Part shown: one piece after another, positions 29,137 through 38,532 of the stretch
Layout of the letters: the number at the start of each line of letters is the position of its first letter
Position numbering within the stretch: the first letter of the stretch is position 1
Source of the DNA: Spiribacter sp. 1M189
GTDB lineage: Bacteria; Pseudomonadota; Gammaproteobacteria; Nitrococcales; Nitrococcaceae
Assembly: GCF_040838345.1 (NCBI RefSeq)
Contig: NZ_JBAKFF010000001.1
Span: forward strand, 248,001-312,000
DNA length: 64,000 nt
Direction of reading: 5' to 3'
Program-made: the position numbers and the translations under genes
The notes under the pieces: generated by a model
Databases searched by the model: none
Told to the model about the DNA's origin: nothing
Seen by the model: the letters and a program-made list of their open reading frames with translations, nothing else

Positions 29137-30426
29137 TTAGCTGGCGCTCTCGGGCGACTCCTCTCGGGGTCTGACACGACGCTCCAGACGCGCCACCTTG
29201 ACGCGGTTTTCCTCGGTCTGCAGCACCGTCACCGGATGGCCGTCGATCAGCAGGCTGGTGCCGGATTCCGGGATCGTTTCGAGGTGCTCGAGGATCAGGC
29301 CGTTGAGGGTCTTCGGCCCATCGCCGGGGAGATCCCACTCCAGCAGGCGTTTGAGTTCGCGCACGCTGGCGCTGCCGGCGGCCAGATAGCTGCCGTCGGC
29401 CTGGCGGTGGATATCGCTCACTGCCTCCGCCGGGTCAGTGGTGAACTCGCCGACGATTTCCTCGAGGATGTCCTCCAGCGTGACCAGCCCCAGGAACTCC
29501 CCGTACTCGTCCACCACCAGCCCGATGCGTCGGCGCTCGGCCTGGAAGTTGAGCATCTGCCGATGCAGCGGAGTCCCCTCCGGCACGAAGTAGGGGTCGC
29601 GCACATGCTCGAGCAGGCGCTCGCGGGTGAGCTCGCCGTCGAGCATGGCGGTCAGTACCCGCCGCACATGCAGGACGCCGCGGATGTTGTCGATCCCGCC
29701 ATCAAAGACCGGGAGGCGAGTGTACTCCGACCCGGCGATCTGCTCGGTGATGCGCGACCAGTCATCGCCGAGGTCAATGCCGACGACCTCGTTGCGGGGG
29801 ACCATGATGTCGTCGACGGCGGCCTTGTCCAGATCGAGGATGCTGAGCAGCATGCGCTGGTGGCGCTGCGGAATCATGGCGCCGGCTTCATTGACCACGG
29901 TGCGCAGCTCCTCCCGACTGAGCGCCGAGTGTCCGCCCTCGCCGGGACTGACCCCGAGCCCGCGCAGGAGGCCGTTGGCCAGGAGGTTCGTCAACCAGAC
30001 CAGCGGATAGAGGAGGCGAAGGAGCGGCCCGAGTATAAAGGCCGCCGGGAATGCGACACGCTCCGGACGCAGTGCCGCCAGCGTCTTGGGTGCCACCTCG
30101 GCAAAGATCAGTATCGTCAGCGTGAGTAGCCCGGTTGCCGCCGCCAGTGCGCCTTCGCCGCCCAGTCGCAGGGCGATCAGCGTGGCGATGGAGGAGGCGG
30201 CGATGTTCACGAAGTTGTTGCCGAGCAGAATGATGCCGATCAGCCGGTCCGGGCGCTGTAGCAGCTTTTCCGCCCGTCGTGCGCCGCGATGGCCGGCTCG
30301 GGCGAGATGACGCAGCCGGTAGCGGTTGAGCGTCATGAGTGCCGTCTCGGAGCTGGAAAACCCCCCGGAGAGCACGATGAGAATGCCGAGGATGCCGAAC
30401 AGCAGGGAGAGTGGGATGCTGTCCAC
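29137..30426 (-). CDS. CNNM/CorB-family membrane protein with CBS domains
   Basis: A 429-residue protein with the DUF21 (CNNM) membrane domain, about residues 1-175, containing GGFSSSETALMTLNRYR and IFAEVAPKT. A CBS pair follows at about 195-320 (IMVPRNEV, VVDEYGEFLGLVTLEDI), then a CorC/HlyC C-terminal domain (about 335-420). Members (CorB, YfjD/YtfL) are implicated in magnesium homeostasis. The adjoining ccsA-like gene upstream makes the pair found beside ffh in many gammaproteobacteria. CorB is the best guess among paralogues. Confidence 0.85.
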   Translation of the reverse strand: MDSIPLSLLFGILGILIVLSGGFSSSETALMTLNRYRLRHLARAGHRGARRAEKLLQRPDRLIGIILLGNNFVNIAASSIATLIALRLGGEGALAAATGLLTLTILIFAEVAPKTLAALRPERVAFPAAFILGPLLRLLYPLVWLTNLLANGLLRGLGVSPGEGGHSALSREELRTVVNEAGAMIPQRHQRMLLSILDLDKAAVDDIMVPRNEVVGIDLGDDWSRITEQIAGSEYTRLPVFDGGIDNIRGVLHVRRVLTAMLDGELTRERLLEHVRDPYFVPEGTPLHRQMLNFQAERRRIGLVVDEYGEFLGLVTLEDILEEIVGEFTTDPAEAVSDIHRQADGSYLAAGSASVRELKRLLEWDLPGDGPKTLNGLILEHLETIPESGTSLLIDGHPVTVLQTEENRVKVARLERRVRPREESPESAS

Positions 30427-30432
30427 GGGCGT

Positions 30433-31245
30433 CTATGCGGGGCGGTTCAGGATCAGTTCGAGGACGGCCTTGCTGCCGAAGTAGGCCAGCGCCAGCAGCA
30501 GGAATCCCGCCAGGGTCCAGCGTATGGCGGTGCGGCCGCGCCAGCCGGCTTGATGGCGGCCGACCAGTAGCCCGGCAAAGACCAACCACGCCACCATGGA
30601 CAACACGGTCTTGTGCACCAGGTCCTGAGCGAACAGGTTGTCGACGAAAAGCCAGCCCGTCACCAGCGAGATCGAAAGCAGCACGAAGCCACTGGCGAGC
30701 AACTGAAAGAGCAGTGCCTCCATGCTCTGCAGCGGTGGCAGCAGCCCGAGCACTGCACCGGCGCGCCGACGCCGTAGCGCGTTCTCCTGCCAGGCCAGTA
30801 CGACCGCCTGGGCACTGGCGAGGCCGAGGACCGCATAGGCGACGACTGAGCTGATGACATGCAGATCAACCGGTTTGCCAAGCGGTACCAGTGTGGTTCC
30901 AGGCGTGCCGAGGCGGTCGGCCAGCAAAAGCGTGATGGCGGCAAACGGAAATACGATGACCCCGAGGCTGTGGACCGGCTGGCGGATTGCGGCCAGCAAC
31001 AGCATCGCGGCCATCAGCCAGCCGAGCAGCGAGGCGGCGTTGAACAGCGACAGATTAAGGCCGGCCGCTGTCCACACGGCCTGCCAGAGCAGGATCGCGT
31101 GGATGAGCAGGGCGGGCAGAGCCAGGCCGAACGCCAGCCGTTCCCCACGACGCATGTCGACACGCCCACGCAGCCCTGCCAGCAGGGTGACCAGGGCAGC
31201 GCTGTATAGCGCCACTGCGAGAAGCGTGGAGAGGGTATGGATCAT
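30433..31245 (-). CDS. CcsA/YpjD-like cytochrome c assembly membrane protein
   Basis: A 270-residue polytopic protein with about eight hydrophobic helices and the CcsA/CcmC-type layout. Histidines are in LHVISSVVAY (about residue 127) and VHKTVLSMVAWLVF (about 212), candidates for heme ligation. In E. coli the corresponding inner-membrane protein YpjD also lies beside ffh. It is six bases upstream of the CorB-like gene on the same strand. A role in heme handling is inferred from the family. Confidence 0.8.
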   Translation of the reverse strand: MIHTLSTLLAVALYSAALVTLLAGLRGRVDMRRGERLAFGLALPALLIHAILLWQAVWTAAGLNLSLFNAASLLGWLMAAMLLLAAIRQPVHSLGVIVFPFAAITLLLADRLGTPGTTLVPLGKPVDLHVISSVVAYAVLGLASAQAVVLAWQENALRRRRAGAVLGLLPPLQSMEALLFQLLASGFVLLSISLVTGWLFVDNLFAQDLVHKTVLSMVAWLVFAGLLVGRHQAGWRGRTAIRWTLAGFLLLALAYFGSKAVLELILNRPA

Positions 31246-31342
31246 CTGCGCGTCGATTACCGCGAAAGCCTTGATGCCGGATCATCGCACAGAAAACGGC
31301 CCCGTTCGAGCGCCATCCGGGCCTCGTCGAGGCCCTCTGCAC

Positions 31343-31351
31343 TGATACAAT
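31343..31351 (+). promoter_or_regulatory. extended -10 promoter of ffh
   Basis: TGA-TACAAT lies 42 bases before the ffh ATG in the 148-base gap between divergent genes. Five of six bases match TATAAT and the TGn extension is present. No good -35 is seen. Confidence 0.45.
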
Positions 31352-31393
31352 CGGCGTCTGAAATGACAATTGACCGCGGAGGTCGCCGCCATC

Positions 31394-32794
31394 ATGTTTG
31401 ACAATCTGAGTGACCGCCTCGAGGCCATCGGTAAGCGCCTGCGGGGCAAGGGCCGGCTCACCGAGGAAAACATTCAGGAGACGCTTCGCGAGGTTCGCAT
31501 GGCGCTGCTGGAAGCGGACGTGGCGCTGCCGGTGGTCAAGGAATTCATTGCGGCGGTGCGTGAACGGGCCCTGGGCGCGGAGGTGACCCGGAGCCTCTCC
31601 CCTGGTCAGGCCTTCGTGAAGATCGTCCATGATCAGCTTGTCCAGGTGATGGGTGAGCAGAACGATGCCCTCGACCTCAGTACGCGTCCGCCGGCGGTGG
31701 TCATGCTGGCCGGTCTGCAGGGCTCCGGTAAGACCACCAGCACCGCCAAGCTCGGCCGCATGCTCCGCGAGCGCGAGAACAAAAAGGTGCTTGCGGTATC
31801 GGTGGACGTCTATCGACCGGCGGCCATCGATCAGTTGCAGCGCCTGGCCGAGGAGGTCGGCATCGACTTCCATCCCACCGACCCGAGTGCCGATCCGGTG
31901 GCCACCGTTTCCGCGGCCCGCGATCAGGCCCGGACCGGCTATTACGATGTGCTGCTGGTGGATACCGCTGGGCGGCTCCACGTCGACGGCGAGATGATGA
32001 GCGAGGCGCGGCGCGTGCATGACGCCGTCGAACCCGTCGAGACGCTATTCGTCGTGGACAGCATGACCGGTCAGGACGCGGCGAACACCGCGCGCGCCTT
32101 CGATGAAGCCCTGCCGCTCACCGGCGTCGTCCTGACCAAGGCCGATGGTGACGCCCGGGGTGGTGCCGCGCTGTCCATTCGGCAGATCACCGGCAAGCCC
32201 ATCAAGTTTCTCGGCATCGGTGAGAAGACCGATGCCCTGGAGCCCTTTTATCCCGATCGCATGGCCTCCCGCATCCTGGGGATGGGGGACGTGCTCTCCC
32301 TCGTGGAAGAGGTCGAGCGCAAGGTCGACCGCGACCAGGCCGAGCGCATGGCCGGCAAGCTCAAGAAGGGCAAGGGGTTTGATCTGGAGGACATGCGATC
32401 TCAGCTCCAGCAGGTGACGCAGATGGGTGGCATGGGTGGCCTGATGGACAAGCTCCCCGGTATGGGGCAGATGAGCGAGCAGGTCAGCCAGCAGATGAAT
32501 GACGGCCAGATCCGTCGTCAGATCGCCATCATCAATTCCATGACCCCCGGTGAGCGTCAGCGTCCGGATGTCATCAATGGCTCGCGCAAGCGGCGTATCG
32601 CCAATGGCTGCGGCCTGCAGGTCCAGGATGTCAATCGCCTGCTCAAGCAGCACAAGCAGATGCAGAAGATGATGAAACAGTTCAAGAAGGGTGGCATGAA
32701 AAAGATGATGCGCCAGATGGGCGGCGGGGGCGGTTTCCCGCCCGGCGGTATGCCACCCGGCGGCGGCCTTCCGCCAGGGCTTGGCGGGCGTTGA
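31394..32794 (+). CDS. ffh: signal recognition particle protein Ffh
   Basis: A 466-residue SRP GTPase that targets nascent membrane proteins to the translocon with 4.5S RNA and FtsY. It has the N domain, the G domain with GLQGSGKTTS (about residue 107), DTAGRLH and TKADGDARGG, and the Met-rich M domain (about 300-440). The last 30 residues are an unusual Gly/Pro-rich tail (GGGGGFPPGG...). The ATG at 31394 (MFDNLSDRL) has GGAGG upstream. It heads the ffh-rpsP-rimM-trmD-rplS group. Confidence 0.97.
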   Translation: MFDNLSDRLEAIGKRLRGKGRLTEENIQETLREVRMALLEADVALPVVKEFIAAVRERALGAEVTRSLSPGQAFVKIVHDQLVQVMGEQNDALDLSTRPPAVVMLAGLQGSGKTTSTAKLGRMLRERENKKVLAVSVDVYRPAAIDQLQRLAEEVGIDFHPTDPSADPVATVSAARDQARTGYYDVLLVDTAGRLHVDGEMMSEARRVHDAVEPVETLFVVDSMTGQDAANTARAFDEALPLTGVVLTKADGDARGGAALSIRQITGKPIKFLGIGEKTDALEPFYPDRMASRILGMGDVLSLVEEVERKVDRDQAERMAGKLKKGKGFDLEDMRSQLQQVTQMGGMGGLMDKLPGMGQMSEQVSQQMNDGQIRRQIAIINSMTPGERQRPDVINGSRKRRIANGCGLQVQDVNRLLKQHKQMQKMMKQFKKGGMKKMMRQMGGGGGFPPGGMPPGGGLPPGLGGR

Positions 32795-32808
32795 ACACGC
32801 GGGTACAC

Positions 32809-32837
32809 TTGACGGTTTATCAGTCTGCCGGACTCAT
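32809..32837 (+). promoter_or_regulatory. possible promoter of rpsP
   Basis: TTGACG (32809-32814) matches the -35 consensus in five positions. A 17-base spacer leads to a poor -10 (ACTCAT) twelve bases before the rpsP ATG. It could supplement read-through from ffh. Confidence 0.25.
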
Positions 32838-32848
32838 TAGGGATTAAC

Positions 32849-33118
32849 ATGGTTACGATTCGTCTAGCGCGCGCCGGCGCGAAAAAGCGCCCCTTCTACC
32901 ACCTGGTGGTCACCGATAGCCGCAATTCGCGGGACGGGCGCTTCATCGAGCGACTCGGATTCTTCAATCCCGTGGCCACGGGTCAGGAAGTGCCCCTGCG
33001 CATTGATCTGGAGCGCGCCGAGCACTGGCTCTCCCAGGGAGCTCAGCCGAGCGAGCGCGCCGATCAGCTCATCCGCCAGGCGCGCCGTGGCTCGGCGGCC
33101 GAAACCGAGAGCGCCTGA
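32849..33118 (+). CDS. rpsP: 30S ribosomal protein S16
   Basis: An 89-residue basic protein with the typical start [20 protein letters not shown] and [19 protein letters not shown]16 binds 16S rRNA early in small-subunit assembly. The rimM-trmD-rplS genes follow in the universally common order. Confidence 0.97.
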   Translation: MVTIRLARAGAKKRPFYHLVVTDSRNSRDGRFIERLGFFNPVATGQEVPLRIDLERAEHWLSQGAQPSERADQLIRQARRGSAAETESA

Positions 33119-33125
33119 ACAAGCG

Positions 33126-33650
33126 GTGAGCGGCGAACCGGCGGGTGACGCCGACAGCCGCATCGTGCTCGGGGAGATCGTGGGCGCCCACGGCATTCGT
33201 GGCGAATTAAAGCTGCATTCCTGGACGCGTCCTAGAGAGAACATACTGGACTATCCGGTCTGGATTCTCGAAAAGGCCGGCTCGACTGGTGAGTATGAGC
33301 TCGCCGGCGGGCGGCACCAGGGCAAGGGCCTCGTAGCCCGCCTGGCAGGGGTGGAAGACCGTGACGCCGCCGCGGCGCTGCAAGGCAGCCGGATTAGTGT
33401 GCCGCGCAGTGCGCTCCCGGATAAAGCGCCCGGAGAGTATTACTGGGCGGAGCTCGAGGGCCTGGCCGTGGAGACGCTGACTGGCCAGTCGCTGGGAAAA
33501 GTCACGGGGCTTATCGAGACCGGAGCGAATGATGTGCTGGTCGTGGAAGGGGAGCGTGAGCGGCTCATCCCCTACGCGCCGGGCGTCTACATACAATCGG
33601 TGGATCTGACCAGTGGACGGATCGTGGTCGACTGGGATCCGGAGTTCTGA
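33126..33650 (+). CDS. rimM: 16S rRNA processing protein RimM
   Basis: A 174-residue protein with the RimM N-terminal barrel ([21 protein letters not shown]) and the C-terminal PRC barrel ([13 protein letters not shown]..., about residues 103-172). RimM helps maturation of the 30S head and binds S19. The start is a GTG at 33126, seven bases after the rpsP stop; the frame is open into rpsP but has no better start. Confidence 0.95.
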   Translation: MSGEPAGDADSRIVLGEIVGAHGIRGELKLHSWTRPRENILDYPVWILEKAGSTGEYELAGGRHQGKGLVARLAGVEDRDAAAALQGSRISVPRSALPDKAPGEYYWAELEGLAVETLTGQSLGKVTGLIETGANDVLVVEGERERLIPYAPGVYIQSVDLTSGRIVVDWDPEF

Positions 33651-33655
33651 ACGGG

Positions 33656-34393
33656 ATGCGATTTGACATCGTCACGCTGTTCCCGGAGATGATCCGATCG
33701 GTCATGGCCTACGGAGTGATTGGTCGGGCTATTGAGCGCGGCCTGATCCAGCTGGTCATCTGGAATCCGCGGGATTACAGCCATGACCGACATGGCACGG
33801 TGGATGACCGGCCCTACGGCGGTGGTCCGGGCATGGTCATGAAGGTCGAGCCGCTGCGCGACGCCATACGGGCGGCGCGGGCAGCGTCGGAACCGGCACC
33901 GGTGATCTATCTGTCGCCGGACGGTCCGACACTGGACGGCGGTCGGGTGGTTTCCTTGGCGGAGCAGCCGCGGGTCATCCTGCTGTGTGGCCGCTACGAA
34001 GGTATCGACGAGCGGCTCATCGAGCTGGAGGTCGATGCCAGGCTGTCGATCGGCGACTACGTCGTCAGCGGTGGCGAGCTGCCGGCCATGGTGGTGATGG
34101 ATGCGGTTGCCCGGCTGGCGCCGGGCGTCCTGGGGCATGCCGAATCGGCGGCACAGGATGCATTCGCGGAGGGGCTGCTGGACTGGCCCCATTACACCCG
34201 CCCGGAGACGGTGGCGGGACTTGATGTGCCGGCGGTGCTGAAGAGTGGTGACCACCGGGCCGTCGCACGCTGGCGCCTGCAGCAGGCGCTGGGACGAACG
34301 CAGGCGCGACGTCCCGATCTGCTGGACAAGCGGGGCCTCGACGAGGAAGAACAGGCGCTGCTCGATGCCTATCGGGCGGAGCACGGAAACTGA
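33656..34393 (+). CDS. trmD: tRNA (guanine(37)-N1)-methyltransferase
   Basis: A 245-residue SPOUT-class methyltransferase that prevents frameshifting by modifying G37. Signatures include [12 protein letters not shown] at the start, [12 protein letters not shown] (about residue 50), the knot region [15 protein letters not shown] (about 111) and [11 protein letters not shown] (about 131). It lies five bases after rimM and 18 bases before rplS. Confidence 0.97.
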   Translation: MRFDIVTLFPEMIRSVMAYGVIGRAIERGLIQLVIWNPRDYSHDRHGTVDDRPYGGGPGMVMKVEPLRDAIRAARAASEPAPVIYLSPDGPTLDGGRVVSLAEQPRVILLCGRYEGIDERLIELEVDARLSIGDYVVSGGELPAMVVMDAVARLAPGVLGHAESAAQDAFAEGLLDWPHYTRPETVAGLDVPAVLKSGDHRAVARWRLQQALGRTQARRPDLLDKRGLDEEEQALLDAYRAEHGN

Positions 34394-34411
34394 AAGACAA
34401 GGGATGCTGGC

Positions 34412-34789
34412 ATGAGCAACATCATTGAAGAACTGGAGCGCGAGCAGGTCGAGCAGACCGGGCGCTCGCTGGACGACATCAACCCGGGCGATACCGTCCT
34501 GGTCAACGTCTGGGTGCGTGAAGGCAACCGCGAGCGTGCCCAGCCCTTCGAGGGTGTGGTCATTGCCAAGCGGAACCGGGGTCTGAATTCCTCGTTCACG
34601 CTTCGCAAAGTCTCCCACGGCGAGGGCGTAGAGCGTGTTTTCCAGCTCCACAGCCCGCTGATCGAGAGCATCAAGGTCAAGCGACGTGGCGACGTGCGTC
34701 GCGCGAAGCTGTACTTCCTGCGCGAGCGTCGTGGCAAGGCGGCCCGGATCAAGGAGAAGGTGCGCGCCAAGAGCCGCACCGCCTCCTGA
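34412..34789 (+). CDS. rplS: 50S ribosomal protein L19
   Basis: A 125-residue protein with the L19 core ([27 protein letters not shown] and [32 protein letters not shown]). It lies at the 30S-50S interface. AAGGGA precedes the ATG. It ends tail-to-tail with serB; the 29-base gap has only a short GC stem (34791-34803) without a T-run. Confidence 0.97.
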   Translation: MSNIIEELEREQVEQTGRSLDDINPGDTVLVNVWVREGNRERAQPFEGVVIAKRNRGLNSSFTLRKVSHGEGVERVFQLHSPLIESIKVKRRGDVRRAKLYFLRERRGKAARIKEKVRAKSRTAS

Positions 34790-34818
34790 GCCGGCGCTGC
34801 CGGAGCGGGAATCCGTGC

Positions 34819-36051
34819 CTAGTGCGGATTCTCCGCGTCGTTCATGCCCATCAGGTAGAGCACGCCATCGAGACCGATGGTCGATATCGCCTGGCGGGCA
34901 CTTTTCTGTACCAGGGGCTTGGCGTGGAAGGCGATGCCGAGGCCGGCCATGCGAAGCATCGGCAGGTCGTTGGCGCCATCGCCTACAGCGATCACCTGGG
35001 CCAGATCGATGCCCATCTCCTGAGCCAGGGTGCCGAGTAAATCGGCCTTGCGCTCGCCATCGATGATTTCGCCCTGCACCCGCCCGGTCAGAAGACCGTC
35101 GCGAATCTCGAGCCGGTTGGCATGCACCGTGTCCAGATTCAGCCGTGACTTCAGGTGGTGGCCGAAGAAATCGAATCCCCCGGAGATCACGGCGGTCCGG
35201 TAGCCCAGCACCTGGAGTGTCTTTAACAAGCGCTCCGCGCCCTCGGTCAGCGTGAGTCGGTTGGCCACCCGCTGCAGAACCGTTTCTTCCAGACCTTCCA
35301 GCAGCGCCACCCGCTTCATGAGGCTCTCGCGGAAGTCGATCTCGCCCCGCATCGCCGCCTCGGTGACGGCGGAGACGGCTTCGCCGACGCCGGCCTCACG
35401 CGCCAGCTCATCGATCACCTCTTCGCGGATCAGCGTTGAATCCATGTCGAAGACCACGAGCCGCCGGTTGCGCCGGTAGAAATTGTCCTCCTGGAAGGAG
35501 ATATCGACATCCATCTCTCGGGAGATGGACAGGAATTCCGCTTTCATGGCGTCGGCATCATCCGGCTCGCCGCGCAGGCTCAGCTCCAGGCAGGCGCGAG
35601 TGGAATGACGGTCGTCATGCAACGGGCTGCGGGCGGAGAGCCGCACGATATCCTCGATATTCAGCCCATGGGCGGTGGTCACGCCGGCGATTCGGGCGAT
35701 CTGCGCGGCCGTGACCCGGCGGCCCAGCAGAGTCAGCACATAGGCTGTCTGGCCTTCGCCCCGCACCCACTGCTGGTACTCCGCCGGCGTCACCGGCTGG
35801 AAGCGCACGCGCAGCTCGAGCTTGTGGGCCTCGAACAACAGGTCCTTGAGCACCGGGGCCGAGGCGGTGGAGGCGGGCAGCTTGATGAGGATGGCCAGCG
35901 CCAGATTCTGGTGCACCATCGCCTGGCTGATGTCGAGGACGCGAACGCCGTATTCCGCGAGGATGCCCATGAGTGCTGCGGTGACGCCGGGGCGGTCGCT
36001 GCCGGAGATATTGACGAGAATGATTTCGCTGTCCGGATCGTTCTGGCTCAT
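34819..36051 (-). CDS. serB: phosphoserine phosphatase with N-terminal ACT domains
   Basis: A 410-residue protein. Two ACT-like domains (about residues 8-90, starting [14 protein letters not shown], and 100-175) precede the HAD phosphatase domain. Motif I is FDMDSTLI (about 200), followed by the SerB cap and [12 protein letters not shown] (about 360). It makes L-serine from phosphoserine. The tandem ACT form is the longer SerB class found in many proteobacteria. The ATG at 36051 was preferred; the in-frame ATG at 36099 would add sixteen residues and lies 15 bases from the divergent msrB start. Confidence 0.93.
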   Translation of the reverse strand: MSQNDPDSEIILVNISGSDRPGVTAALMGILAEYGVRVLDISQAMVHQNLALAILIKLPASTASAPVLKDLLFEAHKLELRVRFQPVTPAEYQQWVRGEGQTAYVLTLLGRRVTAAQIARIAGVTTAHGLNIEDIVRLSARSPLHDDRHSTRACLELSLRGEPDDADAMKAEFLSISREMDVDISFQEDNFYRRNRRLVVFDMDSTLIREEVIDELAREAGVGEAVSAVTEAAMRGEIDFRESLMKRVALLEGLEETVLQRVANRLTLTEGAERLLKTLQVLGYRTAVISGGFDFFGHHLKSRLNLDTVHANRLEIRDGLLTGRVQGEIIDGERKADLLGTLAQEMGIDLAQVIAVGDGANDLPMLRMAGLGIAFHAKPLVQKSARQAISTIGLDGVLYLMGMNDAENPH

Positions 36052-36113
36052 GGGCTCGCTCGCTGCGGATTGGCCGCGGTATTGTAGGGCAAATTTCACG
36101 GGAGCCGAGTGTC

Positions 36114-36521
36114 ATGAACGATCGCGTCAATCCCGATGCAACCGACTGGCGGCAGCATCTCACGCCCGAGCAGTACCGTGTGACCCGTCAGAAGGGCACC
36201 GAACCCCCTTTTACGGGCGAGTACAACGACTTCAAGCGAGACGGGGTATTTCGTTGTATCTGCTGCGGTGAACCCTTGTTCGACAGCCAGCAGAAATTTG
36301 ACTCCGGATCGGGCTGGCCCAGCTTCTGGGCGCCGGCGGAGGAGGCCCCGATTGATACTGAATCGGACAACAGCCTGGGCATGCGCCGCACCGAAGTGCT
36401 CTGCGGGCACTGCGACGCGCATCTGGGGCATGTGTTCCCGGACGGGCCCGAGCCCACTGGACTGCGTTACTGCATTAATTCCGTTGCCCTGCAGTTTGAG
36501 CCCCGCCATGAGGGAGATTGA
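36114..36521 (+). CDS. msrB: peptide-methionine (R)-S-oxide reductase
   Basis: A 135-residue MsrB. The structural zinc site is two CxxC pairs (CICC at about residue 44 and CGHC at about 98). The catalytic cysteine is in RYCINS near residue 123. GSGWPSFW and HLGHVF are strongly conserved family motifs. It repairs R-sulfoxides of methionine. GGGAG is eight bases before the ATG. It is transcribed divergently from serB. Confidence 0.96.
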   Translation: MNDRVNPDATDWRQHLTPEQYRVTRQKGTEPPFTGEYNDFKRDGVFRCICCGEPLFDSQQKFDSGSGWPSFWAPAEEAPIDTESDNSLGMRRTEVLCGHCDAHLGHVFPDGPEPTGLRYCINSVALQFEPRHEGD

Positions 36522-36524
36522 TGG

Positions 36525-36554
36525 TTGTCGCAGTGCACGATAGCTGGGTATGAT
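36525..36554 (+). promoter_or_regulatory. sigma-70-type promoter of the acetolactate synthase gene
   Basis: TTGTCG (36525-36530), an 18-base spacer and TATGAT (36549-36554) directly after msrB. A second hexamer, TAGGAT at 36580-36585, lies seven bases before the ATG at 36593 and fits the leaderless pattern of this window. Confidence 0.45.
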
Positions 36555-36592
36555 CAAAGCGTACGAAAGTCGCTGATTTTAGGATGATCACC

Positions 36593-38482
36593 ATGCAGGA
36601 AGTCGCTCCTTCCGTTGAGGCCGAACAGGCTGGCACGCCAGGTCCCGCCACCACTCGCCACGCTCGCGCCGGCGAGCAGATGAGCGGGGCCGAGATGGTT
36701 ATTGAGGTTCTGGCACAGGAAGGGGTCGACACGGTATTCGGCTACAGCGGCGGTGCGATCCTACCGACCTACGATGCCATCTTCCGCTATAACGAGCGCG
36801 AGCGCGGAGCGGATCAGGCCGACCCGATGCGTCTGGTCGTTCCCGCCAACGAGCAGGGCGCCGGTTTCATGGCCGCCGGTTATGCCCGCAGCACCGGCAA
36901 GGTCGGTGTCTTCCTCGTCACCTCCGGCCCGGGGGCCACCAATACGGTGACGCCGATCCGTGACTGCATGGCCGATTCGGTCCCGGTGGTGCTGATCACC
37001 GGGCAGGTGGCCCGTGGCGCCATGGGGACCGATGCCTTTCAGGAGGCGCCCATCGTCAACATCATGGGCAACTGCGCCAAGCATGTCTTCCTGGTGACCC
37101 GCCCGGAGCAGCTCGAGGATACCATTCGGACGGCCTTTGAGGTGGCTCGCTCGGGCCGGCCTGGCCCGGTGGTGGTGGATCTGCCCAAGGACGTCCAGAA
37201 CTGGGTCGGCGAATTCCGCGGTAGCGGTCTGCTGGGGATTCGCGGCTATCGCCAGCGCATGGAGTCGCTCCGCCAGACACAGGTTTCCGAGCGCAAGGCG
37301 CGGCAATTCTTCGAGATGCTGGGACAGTCCAGTCGTCCGCTGCTCTATGTCGGTGGTGGCGCCATTCATGGCGAGGGCGGCGCGGCCGTGACCGCATTCG
37401 CCCGGGAATACGGCATTCCGAGCGTGAGTACGGTAATGGGGCTGGGTGCGGTGGATACCACCGACGACCTGCACCTGCACATGCTCGGCATGCATGGCAC
37501 GGCCTATGCGAATTACGCCGTGGAGGACTGTGACTTCATCATCGCCGTCGGATCCCGCTTCGACGATCGGGTGGCTGCCAAGGCCGAACTGTTCGCGCCG
37601 CTGGCCGAACACGTGGCCCATATCGATATCGACGCGGCGGAGATCGGCAAGGTCAAGCGAGTGGACTGGTCCCATGTGGGCGAGGCCGGGAGTGCCATGC
37701 AGCAGCTTCTGGAATATGGCCGAAGCATCGATTTCGGCGCCGAATACCAGCGCTGGTCGACGCATTGCCGTAACCTGCGCGAGCGCCATCCAATGAACTA
37801 CAAGCAGGACGGTGAGTTCATCCAGCCGCAGGCGGTCATGTGCACGCTCAACGAGCTCACCGGCGGCAACGCCATCATCAGCACCGGCGTGGGTCAGCAC
37901 CAGATGTGGGCGGCACAGTACCTCGATTTCCGGCGCCCGCGCCTATGGATGACCTCCGGCTCCATGGGCACCATGGGGTTCGGTCTCCCGGCCGCCATCG
38001 GAGCCCAGTTCGCCAATCCCGACGAACTGGTCATCGATATCGACGGTGACGGCAGCCTACGCATGAATCTCGGCGAGATGGAGACCGTCACGACCTACGG
38101 CCTGCCGGTCAAGATCCTGCTTTTGAACAACAATGGCGATGGCATGGTGCGCCAGTGGCAGAAGCTGTATTTCGATGACCGCTTCTCGGGCAGTGACAAG
38201 TCGCTTCACCGCAAGGACTTCATCAAGGCCGCCGAGGCGGACGGTTTCGAGTTCGCCCGGCGCGTCGCCAGCCGCGAGGAGATGCCGGCGGTGCTCGAGG
38301 CCTTCGTCAAGTTCGATGGCCCTGCGTTCCTCGAGGTGATGATCGATCCCGATGCCGGCGTCTATCCCATGGTGGGGCCGGGGATGGGCTACAAGCAGAT
38401 GGTCACCGGCGATTATATCCCGGGCCGCGAGATACCCGAGATCGGTCGTGGCGGCCGCGTCGATCCCAGCGAGGCGTTCTGA
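36593..38482 (+). CDS. ilvB: acetolactate synthase large subunit (biosynthetic type)
   Basis: A 629-residue ThDP enzyme. A non-conserved N-terminus of about 30 residues precedes the core (MSGAEMVIEVLAQEGVDTVFGYSGGA). The catalytic glutamate is in VPANEQGAGFMAAGYA, the ThDP-binding segment runs from GDGSLRMN to NNNGDGMV, and RQWQ follows. The C-terminus carries about 20 extra residues ending in IGRGGRVDPSEAF. No ilvH/ilvN regulatory subunit or ilvC is adjacent, which is unusual. Start: AGGA is eight bases before the ATG at 36593; the ATG at 36584 is an alternative. Ketoacid-specific relatives such as glyoxylate carboligase are less likely given the GYSGGA and RQWQ motifs. Confidence 0.85.
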   Translation: MQEVAPSVEAEQAGTPGPATTRHARAGEQMSGAEMVIEVLAQEGVDTVFGYSGGAILPTYDAIFRYNERERGADQADPMRLVVPANEQGAGFMAAGYARSTGKVGVFLVTSGPGATNTVTPIRDCMADSVPVVLITGQVARGAMGTDAFQEAPIVNIMGNCAKHVFLVTRPEQLEDTIRTAFEVARSGRPGPVVVDLPKDVQNWVGEFRGSGLLGIRGYRQRMESLRQTQVSERKARQFFEMLGQSSRPLLYVGGGAIHGEGGAAVTAFAREYGIPSVSTVMGLGAVDTTDDLHLHMLGMHGTAYANYAVEDCDFIIAVGSRFDDRVAAKAELFAPLAEHVAHIDIDAAEIGKVKRVDWSHVGEAGSAMQQLLEYGRSIDFGAEYQRWSTHCRNLRERHPMNYKQDGEFIQPQAVMCTLNELTGGNAIISTGVGQHQMWAAQYLDFRRPRLWMTSGSMGTMGFGLPAAIGAQFANPDELVIDIDGDGSLRMNLGEMETVTTYGLPVKILLLNNNGDGMVRQWQKLYFDDRFSGSDKSLHRKDFIKAAEADGFEFARRVASREEMPAVLEAFVKFDGPAFLEVMIDPDAGVYPMVGPGMGYKQMVTGDYIPGREIPEIGRGGRVDPSEAF

Positions 38483-38532
38483 GCGGTCTTGAATTGCGCG
38501 GCACCCGCCCCCAGACCGGGGGCGGACACGGG

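Noticed and set aside
27656-29338. Open frame of 560 codons on the minus strand opposite cysS
   Set aside because: Same antisense-frame effect; cysS carries all its motifs on the plus strand.
30980-31060. Possible tryptophan-rich (WWD-like) heme motif in the CcsA-like protein
   Set aside because: Only LFNAASLLGW is seen; the canonical WGxxWxWD signature is absent, so heme transport by that motif cannot be claimed.
32690-32790. Gly/Pro-rich end of Ffh as a novel domain
   Set aside because: Low-complexity Met/Gly/Pro tails are common at the end of SRP54 M domains; only its length is a little unusual.
34791-34803. Small stem CCGGC/GCCGG between rplS and serB as terminator
   Set aside because: Five base pairs and no T-run on either strand; too weak to call.
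36761-37900. Open frame of 379 codons on the minus strand opposite the acetolactate synthase
   Set aside because: Antisense shadow of a conserved enzyme; no ribosome-binding site or domain.
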